Of a DNA stretch of 64,000 nt, positions 55,274-64,000 are shown one piece after another (position 1 is the first letter of the stretch; each line of letters begins with the position of its first letter). Location of the stretch: assembly GCA_032881465.1 (NCBI GenBank), contig CP126168.1, positions 1,922,001 through 1,986,000 on the forward strand. The letters run 5' to 3'. The notes beneath the pieces were generated by a model, which saw only the letters and a list, made by a program, of their open reading frames with translations, did not search any database and was not told where the DNA came from. This stretch comes from Parvibaculaceae bacterium PLY_AMNH_Bact1. GTDB lineage: Bacteria; Pseudomonadota; Alphaproteobacteria; Parvibaculales; Parvibaculaceae. A program made the translations under genes and the position numbers.

Positions 55274-55310
55274 CAAAAAAACGGGGCGGACGCGCTGCGT
55301 CTCACCCCGT
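55274..55310 (-). terminator. Terminator of the ribosomal operon after rplQ
   Basis: On the minus strand ACGGGGTGAGACGC – AGC – GCGTCCGCCCCGT is followed by TTTTTTT. The GC-rich stem is about 13 bp with small bulges. It lies 24 bp after the rplQ stop. Confidence 0.85.
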
Positions 55311-55333
55311 TGAATTCTGCAAAATTTCAGCTG

Positions 55334-55759
55334 TTAAGCTGTTGTCTCAAGCGCATCTTCATCGACCATAACTGGGCCTGAATCTTGGCCGCGCGCCGAT
55401 GGATCGCGGTCAACAAACTCGATCACAGCCATTGGTGCATTGTCGCCATAGCGGAAGCCAGCTTTCAGAACACGGGTGTAGCCACCATTGCGCTCTTTGT
55501 AGCGAGGTCCGAGCTCATCGAACAGTTTCGCTGCCCACTTTTGCTCAGGAAGCTTGGAATAAGCCTGGCGGCGTGCATGCAGATCATCGCGGCGAGCAAG
55601 TGTCACCAGCTTTTCAACATAAGGACGAAGCTCTTTCGCCTTTGGCAATGTCGTAATGATCTGCTCATGCTTGATCAGCGCAACTGCCATGTTTGCGAGC
55701 ATAGCTTTACGGTGACTTGCGGTCCGATTGAGCTTGCGGCCGGATTTCCCGTGGCGCAT
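55334..55759 (-). CDS. rplQ: 50S ribosomal protein L17
   Basis: This 141-residue protein starts [29 protein letters not shown], the L17 signature, and contains [26 protein letters not shown]. The C-terminal tail is acidic and longer than in E. coli. GAGGAGAGG is just before ATG 55759, and an upstream ATG at 55777 is unlikely. It is the last gene of the ribosomal block and ends at a strong terminator. Confidence 0.96.
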   Translation of the reverse strand: MRHGKSGRKLNRTASHRKAMLANMAVALIKHEQIITTLPKAKELRPYVEKLVTLARRDDLHARRQAYSKLPEQKWAAKLFDELGPRYKERNGGYTRVLKAGFRYGDNAPMAVIEFVDRDPSARGQDSGPVMVDEDALETTA

Positions 55760-55809
55760 GACCCTCTCCTCATTCAAATGACGGCGCCTCTCGGCGCGGC
55801 CGGGTAAAC

Positions 55810-56826
55810 TCAGTAATGATCTTCGAAACGTTTCGCGAGATCTTCGATATTCTCTGGCGGCCAGCTAGCCACTTCCATGCCGAGGTGAAGCCCCATCTGC
55901 GCGAGAACTTCTTTGATCTCGTTCAGGGATTTCCGGCCAAAGTTCGGGGTGCGAAGCATCTCGGACTCTGTTTTCTGGATCAGGTCGCCAATGTAAACGA
56001 TATTGTCGTTCTTCAGGCAGTTCGCTGAGCGGACAGAGAGTTCCAACTCATCCACCTTCTTAAGAAGGGCTGGATTGAACTCAAGCTCTGGGTGCTGCTC
56101 TTCAACGACAACTTCCTTCGGCTCGTCAAAGTTGACGAAGACCTGAAGCTGGTCCTGAAGAATACGTGCAGCAAAAGCGACGGCGTCTTCCGGCGTCACA
56201 GATCCGTCTGTTTCAAGCTGAACAGTCAGCTTGTCATAGTCGAGGATCTGACCTTCGCGTGTGTTCTCCACTTTGTAAGAAACACGACGAACCGGGCTGT
56301 AAAGACTATCGACAGGAATAAGACCAATCGGCGCATCTTCCGGACGGTTCCGGTCTGCAGCCACATAGCCTTTGCCATTGCTGACAACAAACTCCATGCG
56401 AATGTCTGCGCCCTCATCAAGTGTGCAGAGCACAAGCTCAGGGTTCAGGATTTCAATATCCGACCCGGCTTCAATATCGCCAGCAGTGACAATACCAGGG
56501 CCCTGCTTGACGAGCATCATCCGCTTTGGACCTTCGCTATGAAGGTTCAGCGCCAACTGCTTGATGTTCAAGATGATGTCGGTGACATCTTCACGAACGC
56601 CTGCAATCGATGAGAATTCATGCAGCACACCGTCGATCTGAACAGCCGTCACAGCAGCACCCTGCAGTGAGGACAGCAGAACACGGCGCAGCGCGTTGCC
56701 AAGCGTTAGACCAAAGCCACGCTCAAGCGGCTCAGCAACAACCGTTGCCGTACGCTGTGCATCATGGCCAGACTGGATTTCCAGCTTGGTCGGTTTAATG
56801 AGCTCTTCCCAGTTCTTCTGGATCAC
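55810..56826 (-). CDS. rpoA: DNA-directed RNA polymerase alpha subunit
   Basis: This 338-residue protein has an N-terminal domain [17 protein letters not shown] ... [30 protein letters not shown], which dimerises and binds beta and beta'. The C-terminal domain [45 protein letters not shown] has the DNA-binding residues of alphaCTD. It lies between rpsK and rplQ, with no rpsD between, as usual in alphaproteobacteria. Confidence 0.97.
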   Translation of the reverse strand: MIQKNWEELIKPTKLEIQSGHDAQRTATVVAEPLERGFGLTLGNALRRVLLSSLQGAAVTAVQIDGVLHEFSSIAGVREDVTDIILNIKQLALNLHSEGPKRMMLVKQGPGIVTAGDIEAGSDIEILNPELVLCTLDEGADIRMEFVVSNGKGYVAADRNRPEDAPIGLIPVDSLYSPVRRVSYKVENTREGQILDYDKLTVQLETDGSVTPEDAVAFAARILQDQLQVFVNFDEPKEVVVEEQHPELEFNPALLKKVDELELSVRSANCLKNDNIVYIGDLIQKTESEMLRTPNFGRKSLNEIKEVLAQMGLHLGMEVASWPPENIEDLAKRFEDHY

Positions 56827-56952
56827 CTGTAGAACCTCGTGCCGTTAAGTGCATTTTGCTTCGAACAATTGTTCCTGGAGAAGCGCATGCAGGACGGATC
56901 AACCGTCGAATGAGTACGAACGGCGCCAAATAGGCAGCGCCGATAAGCTTTG

Positions 56953-57342
56953 TTAAACGCGGCGGCGCTTTGGTGGGCGGCAGCCATTATGCGGGATTGG
57001 CGTGACGTCACGAATACTCGTGATCGTGAACCCAGCAGCCTGAAGCGCACGCAGAGCGGACTCACGTCCAGACCCTGGTCCACAGACTTCAACCTCAAGG
57101 GTTTTCATGCCGTGATCTTGCGCTTTCTTGCCAGCATCTTCCGCAGCCATCTGAGCGGCGAATGGTGTCGACTTCCGGCTGCCCTTAAACCCCATCATGC
57201 CCGCAGACGACCAGGAAATTGCATTTCCCTGTGCATCCGTGATCGTGATCATGGTGTTGTTAAAGGTCGAATTCACATGCGCAACGCCTGACGTAATATT
57301 CTTACGTTCTTTGCGTTTTACGCGGGTCTTTTCCTTCGCCAT
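56953..57342 (-). CDS. rpsK: 30S ribosomal protein S11
   Basis: This 129-residue protein contains [47 protein letters not shown] and ends [13 protein letters not shown], the conserved S11 tail. S11 lies in the platform of the small subunit near the E site. It follows rpsM by 46 bp and precedes rpoA by 126 bp. Confidence 0.97.
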   Translation of the reverse strand: MAKEKTRVKRKERKNITSGVAHVNSTFNNTMITITDAQGNAISWSSAGMMGFKGSRKSTPFAAQMAAEDAGKKAQDHGMKTLEVEVCGPGSGRESALRALQAAGFTITSIRDVTPIPHNGCRPPKRRRV

Positions 57343-57388
57343 CCTAAAACCTTCTCTGTCGAACGGGCTGCCCCGTCAAATCCCGTTC

Positions 57389-57757
57389 TTACTTCTTCTT
57401 ACCTGCGATTGCTTTTGCAGGGCCCTTGCGAGTCCGCGCATTCGTGTGCGTGCGCTGACCGCGGACTGGCAGTCCACGACGATGGCGAAGACCGCGATAG
57501 CAGCCCAGGTCCATCAGACGTTTAATATTCATAGCAACTTCGCGCCGTAGATCGCCTTCAACCATGTAGTCGCGGTCGATCGTCTCACGAATTTGAATGA
57601 CCTCAGCGTCAGATAGCTCGTTTACACGGCGTTCTGGCGCGATACCTACGGTTGCGCAGATATCCTTAGCATTCTTGTCTCCAATCCCATGAATATAGGT
57701 CAGCGCAATAAGCACACGCTTATGGGTTGGAATGTTCACACCAGCGATACGAGCCAC
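57389..57757 (-). CDS. rpsM: 30S ribosomal protein S13
   Basis: This 122-residue protein starts at GTG 57757 as [26 protein letters not shown], the family start, with AGGAGAA upstream. The C terminus [22 protein letters not shown] is typical. S13 is in the head and contacts the P-site tRNA and the L5 bridge. Confidence 0.97.
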   Translation of the reverse strand: MARIAGVNIPTHKRVLIALTYIHGIGDKNAKDICATVGIAPERRVNELSDAEVIQIRETIDRDYMVEGDLRREVAMNIKRLMDLGCYRGLRHRRGLPVRGQRTHTNARTRKGPAKAIAGKKK

Positions 57758-57931
57758 GTTCTTCTCCTGCGATAAGGATTCGCTAGACCGACAGATTCCG
57801 TACAAAAAACGGGATGAATCGCTGAAATACTGCAGAATTCTGCCGTTTCTCAGTGATATACCGATGGTTTGCTTTGGAGCTGCCGTCGCGCTGGCCGGGA
57901 TTATAGGAATTTCCCCTTCCCGGTCAACCGC

Positions 57932-58525
57932 TTAGCCTGCGTTATCCGTCTCCTTAAGTTCGAGTGCTGCTTCAATTTCCACAGTCACTGCATCCATGTC
58001 TTTCATGCCATCAACGGTCCTCAGAATGCCTGCATTCTTGTAGTAACCCGCCAATGGCGCTGTTTGTTCGTGATAGACAGCGAGGCGCTTTTTAAGCGCT
58101 TCCGCATTGTCATCAGCCCGCGCGCCGCCCTCTGTCTCGGCAGCTCGGCCCTCAATCCGCGCCAAAAGCGCTGAATCATCCACTTTGAGCTCAATAACCG
58201 CATCAAGCTTGTCTGAGCGGCCCGCCAGCATCTTATCAAGCGCCTCTGCCTGAGCCACATTCCGCGGAAAACCGTCCAAAATATAGCCGTTAGCGCAATC
58301 TGCTTCCTGTGTGCGATCTGCAATAATGCCGACCACCACATCATCAGGCACCAAATCACCCCGAGCCATGATTTCCTTAGCTTTTTGGCCGGTTTCTGTG
58401 CCTGCAGCAACAGCCGCGCGCAACATGTCACCTGTAGAGAGTTGAACCAGGCCATGCGCGGTCTGAATCCGCTCAGCTTGCGTGCCCTTGCCCGCCCCCG
58501 GGGGTCCAAGAAAAATCAGTTTCAT
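57932..58525 (-). CDS. adk: Adenylate kinase, short (LID-less) form
   Basis: This 197-residue kinase has the P-loop [16 protein letters not shown]. The NMP-binding part is [36 protein letters not shown], and [18 protein letters not shown] follows. The LID region ([23 protein letters not shown]-like) is short and has no cysteines. It interconverts ATP, AMP and ADP. ATG 58525 overlaps the secY stop (ATGA). Confidence 0.96.
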   Translation of the reverse strand: MKLIFLGPPGAGKGTQAERIQTAHGLVQLSTGDMLRAAVAAGTETGQKAKEIMARGDLVPDDVVVGIIADRTQEADCANGYILDGFPRNVAQAEALDKMLAGRSDKLDAVIELKVDDSALLARIEGRAAETEGGARADDNAEALKKRLAVYHEQTAPLAGYYKNAGILRTVDGMKDMDAVTVEIEAALELKETDNAG

Positions 58526-59844
58526 CGACGCGCCCCTCTTAGTTTTGATTTTTTGATGAGGCCTTCATATTGGTGCGCCAGCAAATGGCTCTGCACCTGT
58601 GCCACCGTATCCATGGTCACATTCACCACAATCAATAGAGACGTCCCGCCGAAATAGAAGGGAATGCTGTATTGAGAGATCAGAACTTCTGGCAGCAGAC
58701 AAACGAATGTCAGATAGAGCGCTCCAACAACCGTCAACCGAGTCAACACATGGTCGATATATTCCGCCGTGCGCTTGCCGGGACGAATGCCAGGAATGAA
58801 GCCACCATATTTCTTCAGATTGTCAGCCGTATCGTCAGGATTAAAGACGATCGCGGTGTAGAAGAAACAGAAGAAGATGATCAGGCCAGCGTAGAGCGCC
58901 ATATAGAGCGGCTGTCCATGCGCCAGCCAGGCTGTAATCACATTGAGCCATTCAGGCCCCTGCCCGCCACCAAAACTCGCCGCGGTCGTCGGCAACAGAA
59001 GCAGCGATGACGCGAAAATAGGTGGAATAACACCAGCGGTATTGAGCTTCAAAGGTAGGTGCGAAGAGTCGCCCCCATACATTTTCTGCCCAACCTGGCG
59101 CTTCGGATATTGCACGAGCAACCGTCGCTGCGCCCGCTCAACAAACACGATAAAGGCAATAATCGCGACAACCATGATCATAAGCAGCAGGATAATTGCT
59201 GGTGACAGAGCACCTTCGCGCCCTAGTTCCAGCGTACCAACCAGAGCCGCCGGCAGCTCCGCGACAATGCCGGCAAAGATAATCAGCGAAATCCCGTTAC
59301 CAACACCACGCGCGGTGATCTGCTCACCAAGCCACATGAGGAAGATGGTACCCCCAACGAGCGTAATGACCGTCGTTGCCCGGAAAAAGAGCCCCGGATC
59401 AATGGCAAAACTCTCCAGACCCACAGCAATGCCATAGCCCTGAAGCGTCGCAAGAATAACTGTGCCATAGCGAGTGTACTGGTTGATCTGCTTCCGGCCT
59501 TGCTCACCCTCTTTCTTGAGCTGTTCAAGATGGGGGCTCACCGTCGTCATCAACTGAATAATGATGGAAGCTGAAATGTACGGCATGATGGTGAGCGCAA
59601 AGATCGCCATCCGCCCGACCGCACCGCCGGTAAACAGATCGAGCATGCCTCCGATACCGCCCTGTTGCTGGCTAAAGAACTCAGCAAATCGGATGGGGTC
59701 AATACCCGGAATCGGAATGTAGGTACCAAGCCGGTAAACCAGCAACGCGCCAAGCGTGAACCATATCCGCTTCTTGAGTTCCTCCGCTTTCGCAAAGGCA
59801 CCAAAATTAAGATTGGCAGCTAACTGTTCCGCGGCTGAGGCCAT
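58522..59844 (-). CDS. secY: Protein translocase subunit SecY
   Basis: This 440-residue inner-membrane protein has ten hydrophobic segments. Conserved parts are [12 protein letters not shown], the plug region [44 protein letters not shown], and [15 protein letters not shown] in the cytosolic loop that binds SecA and ribosomes. It forms the core of the translocon. It sits in its canonical place after rplO and overlaps adk by 4 bp. Confidence 0.97.
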   Translation of the reverse strand: MASAAEQLAANLNFGAFAKAEELKKRIWFTLGALLVYRLGTYIPIPGIDPIRFAEFFSQQQGGIGGMLDLFTGGAVGRMAIFALTIMPYISASIIIQLMTTVSPHLEQLKKEGEQGRKQINQYTRYGTVILATLQGYGIAVGLESFAIDPGLFFRATTVITLVGGTIFLMWLGEQITARGVGNGISLIIFAGIVAELPAALVGTLELGREGALSPAIILLLMIMVVAIIAFIVFVERAQRRLLVQYPKRQVGQKMYGGDSSHLPLKLNTAGVIPPIFASSLLLLPTTAASFGGGQGPEWLNVITAWLAHGQPLYMALYAGLIIFFCFFYTAIVFNPDDTADNLKKYGGFIPGIRPGKRTAEYIDHVLTRLTVVGALYLTFVCLLPEVLISQYSIPFYFGGTSLLIVVNVTMDTVAQVQSHLLAHQYEGLIKKSKLRGARR

Positions 59845-59900
59845 TCAGATGACTCCGGAAGCTCGGCACAACACAAAGGGCCCTGAGGACCCCGCTAAAC

Positions 59901-60383
59901 TTAACCCTCGGCTTTCGCCTTGGCTTCTTTCACGGTGACAGATCCACCAGCCTTCTCGACAGCTTCAACTGCTGCCTTAGAAGCGCCCGCAACTTCGATC
60001 TTCACCGCCGTTGATATCTCACCCTTGCCCAAAAGACGAACACCGTCTTTCGCAAGGCGTGTAATCAGGCCTGCGCCAACAAGTGCATCAGCGTTCACAG
60101 CCTTGCCAGCATCCAACTTACCCGCATCAAGCGCTGTCTGAATGCGCCCAATGTTGACTTCGTTGTATTTCTTAGGGTTCGGTACATTGAAACCACGCTT
60201 TGGCAAGCGCTGGTAGAGCGGCATCTGACCGCCTTCGAAACCCTTAATCGCGACACCAGAACGTGACTTCTGGCCTTTAACACCACGACCGCCGGTCTTG
60301 CCCTTGCCCGAGCCAATACCACGACCTACGCGGATCCGCTCCTTGCGAGCACCGTCATTATCGGAAAGCTGATTGAGTTTCAT
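59901..60383 (-). CDS. rplO: 50S ribosomal protein L15
   Basis: This 160-residue protein starts [41 protein letters not shown], the L15 N-terminal signature rich in Gly and Lys. [17 protein letters not shown] follows. The C-terminal third reads LIT... [17 protein letters not shown] and ends Lys/Ala-rich. ATG 60383 is the family start. Confidence 0.97.
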   Translation of the reverse strand: MKLNQLSDNDGARKERIRVGRGIGSGKGKTGGRGVKGQKSRSGVAIKGFEGGQMPLYQRLPKRGFNVPNPKKYNEVNIGRIQTALDAGKLDAGKAVNADALVGAGLITRLAKDGVRLLGKGEISTAVKIEVAGASKAAVEAVEKAGGSVTVKEAKAKAEG

Positions 60384-60449
60384 GTCATCTACCTCTATGC
60401 GCACATCCGTTATCCACGGACCCACTCGGCTCTTGCCTGAGTAATTTCT

Positions 60450-60644
60450 TTAAGCGTCGTCAACCACTTCAACAAGGTGAGCCACCTTATTGATCATGCC
60501 ACGAACGGACGGCGTGTCTTCCAGCGTCCGCACCTTGTGCATCTTGTTCAAACCCAGGCCGACCAATGTCTGACGCTGATCGGGTTTCCGGCGGATCGGG
60601 CTTCCGATCTGCTTAACCGTCACCGTCTTTTTTGCTGCTGCCAT
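60450..60644 (-). CDS. rpmD: 50S ribosomal protein L30
   Basis: This 64-residue protein contains [52 protein letters not shown], the full L30 domain. It lies between rpsE and rplO. Confidence 0.97.
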   Translation of the reverse strand: MAAAKKTVTVKQIGSPIRRKPDQRQTLVGLGLNKMHKVRTLEDTPSVRGMINKVAHLVEVVDDA

Positions 60645-60675
60645 GATCTAATTCCCTGTACTGCGATCTGAGGTC

Positions 60676-61233
60676 TTACTCAGACGCCAAAGCTTCACCG
60701 GCACCATCCGCACGGCGACCAACAATGTCAGTTACCTTTTTGCCGCGGCGCGCAGCAACCATGCGTGGGCTCTGCTCACGCTTCAGTGCATCAAAAGTTG
60801 CCCGGATCATATTGTATGGATTTGCAGACCCCATGGACTTCGCAACGACGTCCTGAACACCAAGTGTTTCAAAAACAGCACGCATTGGACCACCAGCAAT
60901 GATACCGGTACCTGGAGGCGCCGCGCGAAGGATCACACGACCCGCTCCGTGGCGACCATCAATGTCATGGTGCAATGTCCGGCCCTCGCGAAGCGGCACG
61001 CGAATAAGATTACGCTTTGCCGCTTCTGTCGCCTTGCGGATCGCTTCAGGTACTTCACGGGCCTTACCATGGCCAAAGCCTACACGGCCCTTCTGATCGC
61101 CAATCACTACAAGTGCGGCGAAGCCGAAGCGGCGGCCACCCTTAACAACTTTGGCGACGCGATTAATGTGAACCAGCTTGTCCACAAATTCGCTATCACG
61201 TTCGTCCCGATCCCGAGATTCTCTGCGTGCCAC
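60676..61233 (-). CDS. rpsE: 30S ribosomal protein S5
   Basis: This 185-residue protein has [47 protein letters not shown], the S5 RNA-binding and fold signature. The C-terminal domain is [40 protein letters not shown] charged N-terminal tail is typical. S5 helps decode mRNA and fits spc operon order. Confidence 0.97.
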   Translation of the reverse strand: MARRESRDRDERDSEFVDKLVHINRVAKVVKGGRRFGFAALVVIGDQKGRVGFGHGKAREVPEAIRKATEAAKRNLIRVPLREGRTLHHDIDGRHGAGRVILRAAPPGTGIIAGGPMRAVFETLGVQDVVAKSMGSANPYNMIRATFDALKREQSPRMVAARRGKKVTDIVGRRADGAGEALASE

Positions 61234-61245
61234 GATAAACGTCCT

Positions 61246-61602
61246 TTAGAAGTTGAGGCCGCCCTCGCGGGCACCCTCTGCCAGAGCTTTCACCCGGCCA
61301 TGATAAACATACCCACCGCGATCGAAAATGACGTCATTGACGCCAGCATCAGATGCGCGTTTCGCCACAAGCTTGCCAACTTCTTCGGCTGCACTCGTGT
61401 TCGTCCCCTTGTCGCCCTTGAACTCTTTGTCCTTGGACGAGGCAGACGCAATCGTCTTGCCTTCGCTATCATCAATCACCTGAGCATAGATATGCTGTGA
61501 TGAACGATAGACAGATAGCCGCGGACGGCCACCAGCCAGTTTGCGAAGCTTCGCGCGGTTGCGTTGCTTGCGTCGATCTTGAAGTGTCAGTTTCTTGCCC
61601 AT
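61246..61602 (-). CDS. rplR: 50S ribosomal protein L18
   Basis: This 118-residue protein has [46 protein letters not shown] and ends [26 protein letters not shown], the L18 core that carries 5S rRNA. Confidence 0.97.
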   Translation of the reverse strand: MGKKLTLQDRRKQRNRAKLRKLAGGRPRLSVYRSSQHIYAQVIDDSEGKTIASASSKDKEFKGDKGTNTSAAEEVGKLVAKRASDAGVNDVIFDRGGYVYHGRVKALAEGAREGGLNF

Positions 61603-61609
61603 GGCTCGA

Positions 61610-62143
61610 TTACTTCTTCTTGCCTTCCTTACGGAAGATATATTCGTCTTCGTACTTCACGCCCTTGCCTTTGTAAGGCTCTGGCGGACGGTACGCCCGG
61701 ATCTCCGCGGCCACCTGGCCAACAGTCTGCTTGTCCATACCCGAAATCTCGATCTCTGTCGGCTTAGGCGTTTTCACCTGAATGCCTTCTGGGATCTTGT
61801 GAACAACGTCATGGCTGAAGCCAAGAGCGAGCTGCAGGTCTTTGCCCTGCATCTGAGCTCTATATCCAACACCGTTGATTTCAAGCCGTTTGGTAAAGCC
61901 CTCTGTTACACCCGTAACAATGTTCTGTACCAATGTCCGCTGCATGCCCCACATTGCGCGTGCGCGCTGTGTTTCATCCCGCGGCGATACTGTAAGCCCA
62001 TCATCGCTCTGCGCGAGAGTAACCTCATCAACGAGTGTCATAGACATCTCGCCTTTGGGACCCTTTATCGCCAGATTCTGACCGTCAATGTTGACAGTTA
62101 CGCCGCCTGGCACAGCGATGGGTTTTTTGCCAATTCGTGACAT
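61610..62143 (-). CDS. rplF: 50S ribosomal protein L6
   Basis: This 177-residue protein starts [19 protein letters not shown] and has [33 protein letters not shown] and [19 protein letters not shown], all conserved in L6. It lies near the sarcin-ricin loop of the large subunit. Confidence 0.97.
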   Translation of the reverse strand: MSRIGKKPIAVPGGVTVNIDGQNLAIKGPKGEMSMTLVDEVTLAQSDDGLTVSPRDETQRARAMWGMQRTLVQNIVTGVTEGFTKRLEINGVGYRAQMQGKDLQLALGFSHDVVHKIPEGIQVKTPKPTEIEISGMDKQTVGQVAAEIRAYRPPEPYKGKGVKYEDEYIFRKEGKKK

Positions 62144-62178
62144 GGTTGCTTCCTAACCCGTCCGTTTACCGCGCGTCT

Positions 62179-62577
62179 TTAGAAGACGCGGCAGAGTACT
62201 TCGCCACCGACATTTTCGTCACGGGCGACTGAGTCCGACATAACACCCTTAGGTGTCGACAGGATCGAGATGCCCAGGCCGTTATGCACAGCTGGAATAT
62301 CCTTCACCGATGAATATACGCGACGACCTGGGGTCGAAACTCGGGAGATCTCCCGAATAACCGGACGGCCTTCGTGATACTTTAGCTCAATCTCGAATTC
62401 GGCTTTGCCACCATCGAAATCAGTGCGCGAATACCCGCGGATGTAACCTTCATCCTCGAGAACATCGAGCACCCGGCCCCGCAATTTAGACGCCGGAGTT
62501 TTCACATTGCCTTTCCCGCGCATCGCAGCATTGCGAATACGGGTCAGCATATCTCCGAGGGGATCTGTCATAGACAT
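62179..62577 (-). CDS. rpsH: 30S ribosomal protein S8
   Basis: This 132-residue protein begins [22 protein letters not shown] and ends [27 protein letters not shown], the S8 signature for 16S helix 21 binding. GAGGAGAGAG precedes ATG 62577. Two in-frame ATGs are 6 bp apart. Confidence 0.97.
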   Translation of the reverse strand: MSMTDPLGDMLTRIRNAAMRGKGNVKTPASKLRGRVLDVLEDEGYIRGYSRTDFDGGKAEFEIELKYHEGRPVIREISRVSTPGRRVYSSVKDIPAVHNGLGISILSTPKGVMSDSVARDENVGGEVLCRVF

Positions 62578-62590
62578 GCGATCTCTCTCC

Positions 62591-62896
62591 TCACCAACTT
62601 GACTTGACTAAGCCGGGGATCAGGCCCTTGGAGCCCAGTTCCCGAAGCGCGATACGCGACATCTTCAGCTTGCGATAGTAGGCACGTGGACGACCGCTGA
62701 CTTCACAACGATTACGTACGCGCGTCTTCGACGAGTTACGTGGCAACTCAGCGAGTTTCAACCGAGCCTTAAAACGCTCTTCGACCGTCAGAGACTTGTC
62801 GTCAGCAATCGCCTTGAGTGCTGCACGCTTGTTTGCGTACTTGGCGACCAATTTACGCTTCTTTTGGTCTTTTAGAACGCTGCTTTTCTTAGCCAT
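62591..62896 (-). CDS. rpsN: 30S ribosomal protein S14
   Basis: This 101-residue protein starts [29 protein letters not shown] and ends in the S14 block [40 protein letters not shown]. It has one Cys only, so this is the zinc-independent long form. ATG 62896 is preferred to an upstream frame start. Confidence 0.97.
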   Translation of the reverse strand: MAKKSSVLKDQKKRKLVAKYANKRAALKAIADDKSLTVEERFKARLKLAELPRNSSKTRVRNRCEVSGRPRAYYRKLKMSRIALRELGSKGLIPGLVKSSW

Positions 62897-62938
62897 TCTT
62901 ACCTCCGGTGAACCTGCGCATCCCGCGCAGGCCAACGA

Positions 62939-63499
62939 TTAATCCTGTGCTGCAAACGGGAAGTTGATGCCCTTGAGCAATTCCCGCGCTTCGTCATCTG
63001 TCTTCGCCGTCGTACAGACAACAACGTCCATACCCCAGACTTCATCCACTTTGTCGTAGTCGATTTCTGGGAACACGATGTGCTCTTTCAAGCCCATTGC
63101 GTAGTTACCATTTCCATCGAAGCTCTTGTCGTTCAGGCCACGAAAGTCACGTACCCGCGGCAGAGCCACCGTCACAAGGCGATCAAGAAATTCAAACATG
63201 CGGTCTTTGCGAAGTGTCACTTTGCAACCGATGTTCATGTCCTCACGAAGCTTAAAGCCCGCGATTGATGTCTTCGCTTTTGTCGCCACAGCCTTCTGGC
63301 CTGCAATCAGGCCAAGGTCTTCAAGCGCTGACTTGATCTTCTTAGAGTCGCCAACAGCTTCACCAACACCCATGTTCAAGACAACTTTGTCCAGTTTGGG
63401 CACCATCATATTGTTGGTGTAGTTGAACTTCTCCTGAAGCGCAGGCCGCACCTTATCGTTGTATACGCCTTTGAGGCGGGGTTCGTATCCCTCAGCCAT
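62939..63499 (-). CDS. rplE: 50S ribosomal protein L5
   Basis: This 186-residue protein has [45 protein letters not shown], and [29 protein letters not shown], the L5 pattern. It binds 5S rRNA. Its start overlaps the end of rplX by 8 bp. Confidence 0.97.
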   Translation of the reverse strand: MAEGYEPRLKGVYNDKVRPALQEKFNYTNNMMVPKLDKVVLNMGVGEAVGDSKKIKSALEDLGLIAGQKAVATKAKTSIAGFKLREDMNIGCKVTLRKDRMFEFLDRLVTVALPRVRDFRGLNDKSFDGNGNYAMGLKEHIVFPEIDYDKVDEVWGMDVVVCTTAKTDDEARELLKGINFPFAAQD

Positions 63500-63809
63500 C
63501 GATCACTTCTCCTGATGCTTTGGCAACACGGACCTTTTTGCCGTCTTCCAAAACCTTGAAACCTACGCGAGTGGCTTCACCCGACTTAGGGTCGACATAA
63601 GCGATGTTCGACAGATCAAGCTTCGCTTCACGTGTCGCAATACCGCCAGCACTGGTCTGGGTCTGTTTCTCGTGACGTTTCACAAGGTTCACACCCTGCA
63701 CCAAAACACGGCCTTCCTGAGGGAACACGCCGAGCACTTCGCCCTGCTTACCCTTGTCTTTGCCAGCCAACACGATGACCTTGTCACCCTTTTTAATCTT
63801 CGCAGCCAT
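63492..63809 (-). CDS. rplX: 50S ribosomal protein L24
   Basis: This 105-residue protein has the KOW motif [45 protein letters not shown] and the [20 protein letters not shown] block. L24 starts large-subunit assembly. Its ATG overlaps the rplN stop. Confidence 0.97.
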   Translation of the reverse strand: MAAKIKKGDKVIVLAGKDKGKQGEVLGVFPQEGRVLVQGVNLVKRHEKQTQTSAGGIATREAKLDLSNIAYVDPKSGEATRVGFKVLEDGKKVRVAKASGEVIDG

Positions 63810-64000
63810 CAGATCACCTCCGGTGCGAGGGAAACGATTTTCATGTGGTTCTTCGCACGCAGCTCACGAGTAACAGGGCCGAAAATACGGGTCCCTACTG
63901 GTTCACCCTGCGCGTTGATCAGGACAGCTGCATTTCCGTCAAACCGGATCGTGCTGCCGTCAGCGCGGTGAATGTCTTTCGCAGTGCGCACGACGACAGC
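63809..64000 (-). CDS. rplN: 50S ribosomal protein L14, C-terminal half (cut by window end)
   Basis: The frame runs off the 3' edge of the window. The visible 63 residues read [17 protein letters not shown] ... [39 protein letters not shown], the C-terminal half of L14. It overlaps rplX by one base and continues the spc operon. Confidence 0.96.
   Translation of the reverse strand, partial: AVVVRTAKDIHRADGSTIRFDGNAAVLINAQGEPVGTRIFGPVTRELRAKNHMKIVSLAPEVI

Noticed and set aside
55816-56613. Long open frames opposite rpoA
   Set aside because: Antisense shadows of rpoA codon bias; no independent signals.
1-64000. CRISPR arrays, insertion sequences, prophage genes, rRNA operons
   Set aside because: Looked for and not found: no regularly spaced direct repeats, no transposase- or integrase-like proteins, no phage structural proteins, and no rRNA-like stretch.

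Overview
The window is a chromosomal segment of an alphaproteobacterium. The evidence is DivK–PleD, MipZ, an EipB/DUF1849 protein, DUF3572, DUF1489, an ATP12-type ATP-synthase chaperone, an alphaproteobacterial S10/spc/alpha ribosomal layout (rpsK directly followed by rpoA, with no rpsD or rpmJ between) and CtrA-like TTAA-N7 boxes. The gene set resembles Hyphomicrobiales/Rhodobiaceae-Parvibaculaceae-type marine bacteria, but I cannot fix the genus from sequence alone. No prophage, insertion sequence or CRISPR array is visible. The segment is nearly all coding and most genes are core or metabolic.

Layout. 1–7.1 kb: tail of an MFS transporter, rpmG, a HAD phosphatase, the cell-cycle/c-di-GMP pair divK–pleD (minus strand), DUF3572, a second HAD protein, a ROK fructokinase and DNA polymerase IV. 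7.1–15.6 kb: EipB-like envelope protein, 2-hydroxyacid dehydrogenase, a diguanylate cyclase behind a very good sigma-54 promoter, an agmatine-deiminase-like protein that has lost its catalytic residues, then RidA, a FemAB/GNAT-like protein, HIT, an exported beta-propeller, a VOC protein and an NTF2-like protein. 15.6–23.7 kb: clpA and clpS, a penicillin-binding D,D-carboxypeptidase with a SPOR domain, a membrane J-domain protein, a VWA-like protein and mipZ (division-site placement), then an exported SH3/COG3650 protein.

23.8–28.6 kb: a tightly coupled glutamine-synthetase-like / aldehyde dehydrogenase / iron alcohol dehydrogenase cassette running into panC. 28.6–36 kb: leucine-catabolism genes (isovaleryl-CoA dehydrogenase, thiolase, both methylcrotonyl-CoA carboxylase subunits) interrupted by an unrecognised AT-richer gene. 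36–46 kb: Kelch protein, MgtE, tRNA-Leu(GAG), APS reductase and siroheme synthase, an isolated FliN-like protein, lipB, a bactofilin-like exported membrane protein and propionyl-CoA carboxylase (pccB, pccA). 46–55 kb: a six-gene run in which each gene overlaps the next by 4 bp (rarA–crcB–rluC–HAD–asmA–ATP12), a TetR/alpha-beta-hydrolase divergent pair with a perfect palindromic operator, and a DegP-type protease. 55–64 kb: the minus-strand ribosomal block from rplN (cut by the window end) to rplQ, with secY, adk and rpoA.

The most notable items are the catalytically disarmed agmatine-deiminase homologue; the GS/ALDH/ADH/PanC cassette, which may make a glutamylated amino-alcohol pathway or feed beta-alanine to pantothenate; a 43-bp dispersed hairpin element whose two copies differ by compensatory base changes; the sigma-54 promoter on a diguanylate cyclase; and the orphan FliN domain protein.
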